The translations under genes and the position numbers were made by a program. Below the pieces are notes generated by a model. That model worked only from the letters and a program-made list of their open reading frames with translations, ran no database searches and was not told the DNA's origin. From an uncultured Candidatus Melainabacteria bacterium (GTDB taxonomy: Bacteria > Cyanobacteriota > Vampirovibrionia > Gastranaerophilales > Gastranaerophilaceae), in assembly GCA_937891325.1 (NCBI GenBank), contig CALAFU010000033.1:1-5580 (forward strand): 5,580 nt of DNA. Direction: 5' to 3'. Shown here in pieces: positions 1 to 5,580 of the stretch. Numbering within the stretch: position 1 is the stretch's first letter; each line of letters begins with the position of its first letter.

Positions 1-1404
1 GTTAACAACTGCGATGTCATTAGCTTTTGCCCATTCGTCCCAACTCATTGCAGATGCTGTTGTTTTAATCATAAAGCGAGGGTGGTTATTCCATTTGCCT
101 TGAGATTTCAACATCTTCATACGGAAGTCCATCAACATTAAGAACGCTTGGTTTGCTGTAAATACAGTTAAAACTCTACCGTTACCAAGTTTAACGTAAG
201 CGATACCAGCTTTTTCAAGTTTTGCAACTTCTTTTTCGTTTTCAATTTGAGTAACTGTTAATCTATCATGGTCAGGGTCTGTAATTAGAACTGCTGTTCC
301 GATAGGATAATCAGCTAAAACTTTGTCGTAGTGTAATGTTTCGATTACAGGGAAGTAATTTTCACCGTTTGGACGTTTAGCTAAAACAGTTGCGTCTACT
401 GAGTAATCATAGAAAGTTTTGTTGCCTTTTGGGTCAACATCATATTTACCGATTGAGTGGAAGAATGGATCTTCTTTTTCATTCAACCAAACAAATTTGT
501 CTGTTAAGTCTAATTCTTTTAGTACTCGGCTTAAAGTTCTATAAGCTGAACCGCCAACGTTTTCGATAACGATTTTGTTTTGAGCCTTTTTAATGAAATC
601 TAAGTTGTCTTTTTCTGCAACACCTGATTTTAAGTATTCAACATATAAATCAACGCCATCGTGAAGTTTTGCCATAATTTTTTCATCAATTAATGGATTG
701 TCTTCTGCTGCGATTTTAATTTCGTAAGAACCATTTTTTTCTGTTTCGTCAAAAATTTCTTGAATTTTTTGAACAAATTCTGCAGATTCTTCTGGTAAGT
801 ATTGGCTACCTTGAGAGTTCAAATCTTTTGTAGCGTTTTTAACTGAAATACCGTGGCTTGAAGTGATGTATTCACCGCCAACTAAGTCTAATTTGAAGGC
901 TAAGAAAGAAGCCAACCAAATTGGAATAGTCTTTTTATCAACAGGAACTAAAGTTTCAATACCTTGAGCAGCTTGAACTCTAGCAATAGCATCTAAATAC
1001 AAGTCTGAATTGTATCTAACTTCACGTCCTGCAAGTTTTAAAATTTGTTTATCAGGGTATTTTTCAACTGCAACTAGCGCTTTAGCTAAAGTTGCAAGAA
1101 CAATACCAACTAAGTTAATCGGAAAACGTGTATCTTGTGGATATAAAATGTTTTGAGGTCCTCTGATACCTGCTGTTGAAACCTTAGCTTCTTTAGCATA
1201 GTTTGCAAACCATTCTTTCAAGTTTAAGCCTTCTGGATTTGTTTGAGCATCATAAGGCATTAAGTGTTCTTTTTTTAGTGTAAAAGTGAATTTACCCTTA
1301 TTTGAAAAGTCCATTAAATTACGGTTTTTCACATAATCAGGTGTTCTATCTTCAACACTTTCAAATAATTGTTTTTCTAATTCACAAGATGCAGTTTTTT
1401 TCAT
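1..1404 (-). CDS. Phosphohexomutase (phosphoglucomutase/phosphomannomutase superfamily), 3' end missing
   Basis: The minus strand is open from ATG at 1404-1402 to the left edge: 468 codons with no stop. The start is supported by AAGGAGAA (minus strand, 1421-1414), 9 nt upstream. Family enzymes move a phosphate between C1 and C6 of a hexose via a phosphoserine, in the cytoplasm. Landmarks seen: a GIRG motif at residues 79-82 (sequence STAGIRGPQN); a phosphoserine loop TSSHG at 181-185, with S183 before H184 the probable catalytic serine; a domain-2 segment ENVGGSAYRTL at 281-291; and the Mg-binding loop DPDHDR at 376-381 (ligands D376, D378, D380). The sugar-binding GEESGH-type loop and the C-terminal phosphate-binding domain should lie beyond the edge. 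No signal peptide or membrane segment is seen. Oddities: the usual TASHNP is TSSHGI; GIRG lies about 60 residues later than in short family members; the Ser-to-Mg-loop spacing is about 193 residues, longer than I recall for ManB-type enzymes. The superfamily is secure; the substrate (glucose, mannose or another hexose) cannot be assigned. Confidence 0.88.
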   Translation of the reverse strand, partial: MKKTASCELEKQLFESVEDRTPDYVKNRNLMDFSNKGKFTFTLKKEHLMPYDAQTNPEGLNLKEWFANYAKEAKVSTAGIRGPQNILYPQDTRFPINLVGIVLATLAKALVAVEKYPDKQILKLAGREVRYNSDLYLDAIARVQAAQGIETLVPVDKKTIPIWLASFLAFKLDLVGGEYITSSHGISVKNATKDLNSQGSQYLPEESAEFVQKIQEIFDETEKNGSYEIKIAAEDNPLIDEKIMAKLHDGVDLYVEYLKSGVAEKDNLDFIKKAQNKIVIENVGGSAYRTLSRVLKELDLTDKFVWLNEKEDPFFHSIGKYDVDPKGNKTFYDYSVDATVLAKRPNGENYFPVIETLHYDKVLADYPIGTAVLITDPDHDRLTVTQIENEKEVAKLEKAGIAYVKLGNGRVLTVFTANQAFLMLMDFRMKMLKSQGKWNNHPRFMIKTTASAMSWDEWAKANDIAVVN

Positions 1405-1433
1405 AAATACAAGTTCTCCTTTCGATAAAACAA

Positions 1434-1464
1434 GTCTATCATAAAAGAAATTATTTTGATAGAC
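1434..1464. repeat. 8-bp inverted repeat overlapping the mutase promoter (possible operator)
   Basis: GTCTATCA (1434-1441) and TGATAGAC (1457-1464) are perfect inverted copies separated by 15 bases. The arm centres are 23 bp apart, about two helical turns, which suits a dimeric regulator contacting one DNA face. One arm covers most of the -10 box and the other covers most of the -35 box, so a bound protein would block RNA polymerase. I do not recognise the half-site as belonging to a named regulator. Only the symmetry is observed; the operator role is inferred. Confidence 0.5.
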
Positions 1465-1466
1465 AA
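1438..1466 (-). promoter_or_regulatory. Sigma-70-type promoter of the phosphohexomutase gene
   Basis: On the minus strand the -35 box TTGTCT (1466-1461) and the -10 box TATGAT (1443-1438) are separated by exactly 17 bases. Each box matches the consensus at four or five of six positions. Transcription would start near 1431, giving a leader of roughly 27 nt that holds the Shine-Dalgarno site. Both boxes overlap the arms of an inverted repeat listed separately. This is assigned by motif only. Confidence 0.65.
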
Positions 1467-1509
1467 CAGCATAATTTGGTGGATTGATTAAATTAAAATC
1501 TAATATCAT

Positions 1510-1528
1510 CTTGAGATTAGTTTAGCAC
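1510..1528. repeat. Degenerate fragment of the palindromic repeat at 1563-1628
   Basis: CTTGAGAT (1510-1517) is identical to 1597-1604 inside the neighbouring composite repeat. It is followed by TAGTTTAGCAC, which matches AAGTTCAGCAT of that repeat at 8 of 11 positions. The intervening left arm of the hairpin is absent. This looks like a decayed, internally deleted copy, although a stretch this short and AT-rich could resemble it by chance. Confidence 0.35.
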
Positions 1529-1562
1529 AAAAAATAAGGCTTTAGAAACAGAATAAAAACTA

Positions 1563-1628
1563 ATGTCACCCTGAATTTATTTCAGGGTCTCTACAACTTG
1601 AGATGCTGAAACAAGTTCAGCATGACAT
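1563..1628. repeat. Composite palindromic intergenic repeat (two hairpins inside a terminal inverted repeat)
   Basis: The outer ends ATGTCA (1563-1568) and TGACAT (1623-1628) are inverted copies. Inside are two independent hairpins. The first has an 8-bp stem, ACCCTGAA (1568-1575) with TTCAGGGT (1581-1588), and a 5-nt loop. The second has an 8-bp stem, ATGCTGAA (1603-1610) with TTCAGCAT (1616-1623), and a 5-nt loop. The two stems share the core CTGAA/TTCAG, so the unit may itself be a diverged duplication. As a single strand it could fold as a three-way junction. It resembles dispersed REP/MITE-like intergenic elements I recall from many bacterial genomes. It has no coding capacity and lies about 200 bases upstream of the PFOR start. 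Confidence 0.7.
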
Positions 1629-1725
1629 AAAATTTTATGTTCACTTCGTCTAATACATTTAACCTGACATATTATTTAATATTATATAAAAATTTTATCG
1701 TCAAAATTTTCTGTTTGGAGTACAA

Positions 1726-1745
1726 TTAAATAGTCTTAAATAGTA
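1726..1745. repeat. 10-bp tandem direct repeat upstream of the PFOR gene
   Basis: TTAAATAGTC (1726-1735) is followed directly by TTAAATAGTA (1736-1745), matching at 9 of 10 positions. A 10-bp period places both copies on the same DNA face, so a tandem binding site is possible. A slippage duplication in AT-rich DNA is the simpler explanation. Confidence 0.45.
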
Positions 1746-1753
1746 ATAAAACC

Positions 1754-1767
1754 GCTACATTTGTAGC
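1754..1767. promoter_or_regulatory. Small palindrome upstream of the PFOR gene (candidate operator)
   Basis: GCTACA (1754-1759) and TGTAGC (1762-1767) are perfect inverted copies separated by TT, ending 61 bases before the PFOR start codon. The site is distinctly richer in GC than its surroundings. It is suited to a small dimeric regulator or to a short RNA hairpin in the leader. It does not match the redox-sensing Rex consensus (TTGTGA-N6-TCACAA) or an FNR/CRP site (TTGAT/TGTGA arms). Function is inferred from symmetry and position only. Confidence 0.4.
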
Positions 1768-1814
1768 ATACATTAGGAGAAAATAATACAGTAGGCTGGA
1801 TAATTTAAAACTAT

Positions 1815-1821
1815 AAGGAGG
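1815..1821 (+). promoter_or_regulatory. Shine-Dalgarno site fixing the PFOR start
   Basis: A full AAGGAGG match to the 16S rRNA 3' end lies 7 nt before the ATG at 1829, which is near-ideal spacing. It settles the start codon and suggests efficient translation. A second Shine-Dalgarno-like AGGAG at 1775-1779 has no ATG downstream of it within a usable distance. Confidence 0.9.
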
Positions 1822-1828
1822 TTTATTT

Positions 1829-4800
1829 ATGCCAGGAAAGACAATAACAGTTGATGGTAACTACGCTGCAGCACACGTTGCGTATGCTTTAAGCGAAGTA
1901 TCAGCAATTTACCCAATCACTCCTTCATCTACAATGGGTGAATGGATTGATGAATGGGCATCTCAACACAAAAAGAACATTTGGGGTAAAGAAGTTCGTG
2001 TTGCTGAAATGCAATCAGAAGCTGGTGCAGCAGGTGCTGTACACGGTTCATTAGCAGCAGGTGCTTTAACTTCAACTTACACTGCATCACAAGGTTTGTT
2101 ATTAATGATTCCTGTAATGCACAAGGTTGCAGGGGAAATGATTCCTCACGTAATCCACGTTGCAGCAAGAGCTTTAGCTGCTCAATCATTAGCAATCTTC
2201 GGTGACCACACAGACGTTATGGGTTGCAGAAACACAGGTTATGCTATGTTAGCTGCTAACAGCGTTCAGGAAGAAATGGATATGGCTTTAATCGCTCACT
2301 TAGCTACTTACAAGGCTAAAGTTCCATTCTTACAATTCTTCGATGGTTTCAGAACTTCTCACGAAGTACACAAAATTGAAGAAATCTCTTATGAAGATAT
2401 CGCTTCATTAGTTGAACCAAAATATATTGAAGAATTCAAACAAAGAGCATTACGTCCAGAAGCTCCAAAATGTAAAGTTGGTGCTCAAAACACAGACGTA
2501 TACTTCCAAGGTCGTGAAACAGTTAACAAATACTATGACGCAGTTCCTGACATCGTTCAAGAATATATGGACAAAGTTGCAAAAGTTACAGGTCGTCAAT
2601 ACCACCCATTCGATTACGTTGGTGCTCCAGATGCAACTGATGTTATCGTAGCTATCGGTTCTGGTTGCGAAACTATCGAAGAAACTATTGAATACTTAAA
2701 TGCAACTAGAGGTACTAAATACGGTTTAGTTAAAGTTAGATTATACAGACCATTCGACGTTAAAAGATTCAACGAAGCTCTTCCTAAATCAGTTAAGAGA
2801 ATTGCTGTTTTAGACAGAACTAAAGAACCTGGTTCTATCGGTGAACCTTTATACTTAGATGTAGTTGCTGGTATCGAAAACAAAGACATTAGAGTTATCG
2901 GCGGTCGTTATGGTTTATCTTCTAAAGAATTTACACCATCAATGGTATTAGCTGTTTACAAACACTTAGAAAACAATGGTTTCCACGGTTTCACAGTTGG
3001 TATTAACGATGACGTAACTCATAAATCATTAAACGTTGAAGAACACATCGTTACAGAACCTGAAGGAACTACAAACTGTATGTTCTGGGGCTTAGGCTCA
3101 GACGGTACTGTTGGTGCTAACAAAAACTCAATTAAAATTATCGGTCAATACACAGACAAAGATGCTCAAGCATACTTTGCTTATGACTCTAAAAAATCAT
3201 TTGGTGTTACAGTTTCTCACTTGAGATTCGGTGACAAACCAATCAAATCTACTTATTTAATCACAGCTCCAGATTTCGTATCTTGCTCTGCTCACGCTTA
3301 TATCGGTAGATATGATATTCTTAAAGGCATCAAAGAAGGCGGTACATTCTTATTAAACTCTCCATACTCTAAAGATGAAGCATTTGCTCACTTAACAAGA
3401 GATATGCAAGAAACAATTATTAATAAGAAAATCAAATTCTACAATGTTGATGCTGAAAAATTAATCAAGGAACAACCAGGTTTAAGAGGTAAAGGTGCTA
3501 ATACAGTAATGATGGTAGCTTACTTCAAAGTTTCTGGCATTATCCCATTTGAACAAGCTCTTGAAGGTATGAAAGAAATGACTAAGAAGACATTCAAGAA
3601 AAAAGGTGATGATGTTGTTAACATGAACTTGGCATTAATCGATGCAGCGGTTGACGCTTGCGAAGAAGTTACAATTCCAGCTTCTCTAGACGGTGTTGCT
3701 CACGCAGATATGGTTAAATTGATTCCAGATGATGCAGATGACTTCGCTAAGAAAATTGTTGAACCATCAATGAGACAAAAAGGTGACGATATCCCTGTTT
3801 CAGCAATGTCTAACGACGGTGTAATCCCAACAGGTACAGCTTGCTTAGAAAAACGTGGTATCGCTCCTAGAGTTCCTCATTGGAATAGCGAAGCATGTTT
3901 ACAATGTGGTATTTGTGCTTCTGCATGTCCACACGCTGCTATTAGAAGTAAATTAGTTGAAGCAAAAGATATGGCTAACGCTCCTGCTACATTCAAGGGT
4001 GTTCAAGCTAGACCAGCTTTAGCTGATGAACAATACAAAATCCAAGTTTACTGCGAAGATTGTACAGGTTGCGGTGTTTGCTTAGACCAATGTCCTGCAA
4101 ATCAAAACGGTAAAGAAGCTTTAACTTGGTCTTCAATTGAAAAAGAAGTTGAAGCAGGCGAAATGGAAAATGAAAAATTCTTTGATGAATTACCAGATAA
4201 CGTTATGGGTAAAAACACAACTAAGACTATGAAAGGTGCTATGTTGAGAAAACCATTATTTGAATTCTCAGGCGCTTGTGCTGGTTGTGGTGAAACTCCT
4301 TACGTTAAATTAGTTTCACAATTATTCGGTGAAAACACAATCGTTGCTAACGCAACAGGTTGTTCATCAATCTACTCTGGTACATTCCCTACTATCCCTT
4401 ACACAACTAACAAGGACGGTAGAGGTCCAGCTTGGGCTAACTCATTATTCGAAGACAACGCTGAATTTGGTTTCGGTATGAGATTGGCAGTAGACCAAAA
4501 CAGAGATACTTTGAAAACTTACGTTGAAAAAGTTCTTGAAAACGAAAAAACTCCAGCAGACTTAAAAGATGCATTAAACAATGCAATGTCTCATTGGGAT
4601 AATTCAAAAACTGAAGAAGCAGTTAAAGCTCAAGAAGATGCAAAAGCTGTTTTAGCTAAATATGCAGACGTTGAATGTCCAGATTTAGCAATGGTTAGAG
4701 AATTACAAGACTACTTCACAGATAAATCAGTATGGATTATCGGTGGTGACGGTTGGGCTAACGATATCGGTTACGGCGGTATCGACCACGTATTAGCTCA

Positions 4801-5359
4801 AAACAAAAACGTTAACATCTTAGTTCTAGATACTGAAGTATACTCTAACACAGGTGGTCAAGCATCTAAATCAACACCAACAGGTGCTGTAGCTAAGTTT
4901 GCCACAGGTGGTAAACCAACTTACAAGAAAAACATGGGCTTGATGAGTATGTCTTATGGTTATGTATACGTAGCATCAGTAGCTTTAGGTGCAGACAGAG
5001 CTCAAACTCTTAAAGCATTCCAAGAAGCTGAAGCATACGATGGACCATCAATCATCTTCGCTTACGCTCCATGTATCGCACACGGTATCGACATGAGCAA
5101 AACTCAAACAGAACAAAAACGTGCGGTTGAAGCTGGTTACTTCCCATTATACAGATACAATCCTGCAAACCCTGAACACCCATTCACTTGGGATGCTAAG
5201 GATCCAAAAGGAAACTACCAAGACTTCATCAGAAGCGAAGGTCGTTATAAATCATTAATGAAAACTAACCCAGAACACGCTGAAGCATTGTATGAACAAT
5301 CTGAAGCAGATGCAGCTAAACGTATGGCTGTATACAAATCAGTTGGTGAATTAATGTAA
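1829..5359 (+). CDS. nifJ: Pyruvate:ferredoxin (flavodoxin) oxidoreductase, single-chain
   Basis: Complete at 1176 residues, it catalyses pyruvate + CoA + oxidised ferredoxin to acetyl-CoA + CO2 + reduced ferredoxin in the cytoplasm, usually as a homodimer. Domains in order (approximate): pyruvate-binding domain 1-255, with YPITPSS (28-34), T31, E64, R114, GDHTDVM (125-131) and FFDGFRTSHE (170-179); transketolase-C-like domain 256-405; gamma domain 410-630, with GLGSDGTVGANK (421-432); EKR linker 630-680; 2x[4Fe-4S] ferredoxin domain, cysteines 690, 693, 696, 700 and 745, 748, 751, 755; TPP domain to the end. The proximal cluster ligands are C817, C820, C845 and C1082. TPP/Mg residues are D974 in GDG (973-975), T1002 and V1004; N1007 lies in YSNTGGQ. 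T31, E64 and R114 have the numbering I recall for the Desulfovibrio africanus enzyme; later residues shift by a constant +5, then +11. The roughly 60-residue C-terminal extension of that protein is absent, as in most PFORs. Every catalytic residue is intact. An extra cysteine, C742, precedes the second ferredoxin motif. The physiological direction and the acceptor cannot be read from sequence. Confidence 0.98.
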   Translation: MPGKTITVDGNYAAAHVAYALSEVSAIYPITPSSTMGEWIDEWASQHKKNIWGKEVRVAEMQSEAGAAGAVHGSLAAGALTSTYTASQGLLLMIPVMHKVAGEMIPHVIHVAARALAAQSLAIFGDHTDVMGCRNTGYAMLAANSVQEEMDMALIAHLATYKAKVPFLQFFDGFRTSHEVHKIEEISYEDIASLVEPKYIEEFKQRALRPEAPKCKVGAQNTDVYFQGRETVNKYYDAVPDIVQEYMDKVAKVTGRQYHPFDYVGAPDATDVIVAIGSGCETIEETIEYLNATRGTKYGLVKVRLYRPFDVKRFNEALPKSVKRIAVLDRTKEPGSIGEPLYLDVVAGIENKDIRVIGGRYGLSSKEFTPSMVLAVYKHLENNGFHGFTVGINDDVTHKSLNVEEHIVTEPEGTTNCMFWGLGSDGTVGANKNSIKIIGQYTDKDAQAYFAYDSKKSFGVTVSHLRFGDKPIKSTYLITAPDFVSCSAHAYIGRYDILKGIKEGGTFLLNSPYSKDEAFAHLTRDMQETIINKKIKFYNVDAEKLIKEQPGLRGKGANTVMMVAYFKVSGIIPFEQALEGMKEMTKKTFKKKGDDVVNMNLALIDAAVDACEEVTIPASLDGVAHADMVKLIPDDADDFAKKIVEPSMRQKGDDIPVSAMSNDGVIPTGTACLEKRGIAPRVPHWNSEACLQCGICASACPHAAIRSKLVEAKDMANAPATFKGVQARPALADEQYKIQVYCEDCTGCGVCLDQCPANQNGKEALTWSSIEKEVEAGEMENEKFFDELPDNVMGKNTTKTMKGAMLRKPLFEFSGACAGCGETPYVKLVSQLFGENTIVANATGCSSIYSGTFPTIPYTTNKDGRGPAWANSLFEDNAEFGFGMRLAVDQNRDTLKTYVEKVLENEKTPADLKDALNNAMSHWDNSKTEEAVKAQEDAKAVLAKYADVECPDLAMVRELQDYFTDKSVWIIGGDGWANDIGYGGIDHVLAQNKNVNILVLDTEVYSNTGGQASKSTPTGAVAKFATGGKPTYKKNMGLMSMSYGYVYVASVALGADRAQTLKAFQEAEAYDGPSIIFAYAPCIAHGIDMSKTQTEQKRAVEAGYFPLYRYNPANPEHPFTWDAKDPKGNYQDFIRSEGRYKSLMKTNPEHAEALYEQSEADAAKRMAVYKSVGELM

Positions 5360-5388
5360 TTAATCAATTTTGGTTAATATATAACAAC

Positions 5389-5430
5389 ACAGGCGCGGAA
5401 TTTTTCAAATTCCGCGCCTGTTGTTTTTTT
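5389..5430 (+). terminator. Intrinsic terminator of the PFOR gene
   Basis: A perfect 15-bp stem (5389-5403 with 5407-5421) with a TTC loop has a GC-rich core CAGGCGCGG. It is followed by TG and then seven T residues (5424-5430). It starts 30 bases after the TAA stop, so the PFOR gene appears to be the last, and probably the only, gene of its transcript. The opposite strand lacks a clean T-run after the stem, so the terminator acts mainly on the plus strand. Confidence 0.92.
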
Positions 5431-5437
5431 ATTTAGT

Positions 5438-5469
5438 CAATAAGACAATAAGGGTTAAGTCGTTAAGTC
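5438..5469. repeat. Two abutting 8-bp tandem duplications
   Basis: CAATAAGA (5438-5445) and CAATAAGG (5446-5453) are followed without a gap by GTTAAGTC (5454-5461) and GTTAAGTC (5462-5469). All four units contain TAAG. A partly inverted copy lies downstream: GACTTAA at 5504-5510 and CCTTAT at 5513-5518 can pair with TTAAGTC at 5455-5461 and ATAAGG at 5448-5453, with a small bulge and a 42-nt loop. No coding potential is seen. Replication slippage is the plainest explanation. Confidence 0.5.
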
Positions 5470-5530
5470 GTACTATTATTAAAATGACATTTTTACTATA
5501 AATGACTTAAAGCCTTATAGTTTACATAAC

Positions 5531-5558
5531 AAAAAGTCTGTCAATAGAATTGGCAGAC
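5531..5558 (-). terminator. Probable minus-strand intrinsic terminator of a gene beyond the right edge
   Basis: GTCTGTCAAT (5536-5545) and ATTGGCAGAC (5549-5558) form a 10-bp stem with one G-T wobble and a 3-nt loop. Read on the minus strand the stem is followed by five T residues (5535-5531); read on the plus strand it is followed by ATTAAATAAA, not a T-run. The orientation therefore fits a convergent minus-strand gene. One minus frame entering from the right edge reads NILVFI and stops at TAA (5562-5560), two bases before the hairpin, which is plausible as that gene's end but too short to claim as a CDS. Confidence 0.6.
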
Positions 5559-5580
5559 ATTAAATAAACACGAGGATATT

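Larger units (their letters stand above)
1629..1814 (+). promoter_or_regulatory. AT-rich upstream region of the PFOR gene, promoter not resolved
   Basis: This stretch holds no ORF. It contains AAAATTTT three times (1629-1636, 1689-1696, 1703-1710), a pattern typical of curved or UP-like DNA. Several weak promoter pairings exist and none is convincing: CTGACA (1664-1669) with TATAAA (1685-1690) at a short 15-bp spacing; TTTGGA (1714-1719) with TAAATA (1737-1742) at 17 bp; and TTGTAG (1761-1766) with TAATAC (1784-1789) at 17 bp. The PFOR promoter should lie here because the nearest upstream gene points the other way. Confidence 0.4.

Noticed and set aside
1563..1628. Rho-independent terminator or riboswitch
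   Set aside because: Neither hairpin is followed by a T-run on either strand, both stems are short, and the element lies between divergent promoters where no transcript should end. The terminal inverted repeat fits a dispersed repeat better.
1754..1767. Rex, FNR or CRP operator upstream of the PFOR gene
   Set aside because: The arms GCTACA/TGTAGC and the 2-bp spacer do not match TTGTGA-N6-TCACAA, TTGAT-N4-ATCAA or TGTGA-N6-TCACA. It is kept only as an unassigned palindrome.
1771..1828. Possible leader peptide after the Shine-Dalgarno-like AGGAG at 1775-1779
   Set aside because: No ATG, GTG or TTG follows at usable spacing with a meaningful frame; the frames stop within a few codons before the true PFOR start.
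1405..1828. CRISPR array or tRNA gene in the intergenic region
   Set aside because: There are no regularly spaced repeats of 24-40 bases with unique spacers, and no cloverleaf with the conserved T-loop GTTCRANNC pattern on either strand.
1929..2195. 88-codon minus-strand open frame inside the PFOR gene
   Set aside because: It lies wholly within the strongly conserved PFOR pyruvate-binding domain, has no Shine-Dalgarno site or recognisable domain, and its Leu/Gln-rich, low-complexity composition is typical of a shadow frame.
2412..2651. 79-codon plus-strand open frame inside the PFOR gene
   Set aside because: It is an out-of-frame shadow of PFOR, rich in Asn, Thr, Lys and Gln from the AT-rich codons, and it has no supporting signals.
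2614..2889. 91-codon minus-strand open frame inside the PFOR gene
   Set aside because: It is antisense to conserved PFOR sequence, with no ribosome binding site and no recognisable motif.

Overview
The window is AT-rich bacterial DNA holding two divergent genes that share a control region of about 424 bases. On the minus strand (1404 down to the left edge) is a large phosphohexomutase of the phosphoglucomutase/phosphomannomutase superfamily. Its 3' end lies outside the window. On the plus strand (1829-5359) is a complete pyruvate:ferredoxin (flavodoxin) oxidoreductase of 1176 residues.

Organism: a single-chain PFOR with every cluster ligand intact points to an anaerobe, or a facultative anaerobe with ferredoxin-based pyruvate metabolism. 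The low GC, strong Shine-Dalgarno sites and TTA/AGA-rich codon use would fit Clostridia-like Firmicutes. They would also fit other AT-rich gut or sediment anaerobes such as the non-photosynthetic cyanobacterial relatives (Gastranaerophilales/Melainabacteria). The PFOR N-terminal 'MGEW-D-W' segment and the dispersed palindromic repeat lean slightly to the second group, but this is from memory and does not settle the taxon.

Layout: 1-1404 partial phosphohexomutase (minus). 1405-1828 divergent intergenic region: a good sigma-70-type promoter for the mutase with an 8-bp inverted repeat across its -10 and -35 boxes; a degenerate repeat fragment; a 66-bp three-way-junction repeat (ends TGTCA/TGACA); then an AT-rich stretch with a direct repeat and a small palindrome before the PFOR Shine-Dalgarno. 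1829-5359 PFOR. 5389-5430 strong intrinsic terminator of the PFOR gene. 5431-5580 short tandem repeats, then a hairpin that reads as an intrinsic terminator on the minus strand, suggesting that a convergent gene ends at or just beyond the right edge.

Function: the mutase interconverts hexose-1- and hexose-6-phosphates (glycogen or cell-envelope sugar metabolism feeding glycolysis). PFOR oxidises the pyruvate end product to acetyl-CoA, CO2 and reduced ferredoxin. Both are central carbon metabolism. The divergent arrangement alone does not show co-regulation.

I found no sign of an undescribed multi-gene system. The points most worth a second look are the non-canonical active-site loop and long insertions of the mutase, the promoter-embedded inverted repeat, and the composite palindromic repeat.
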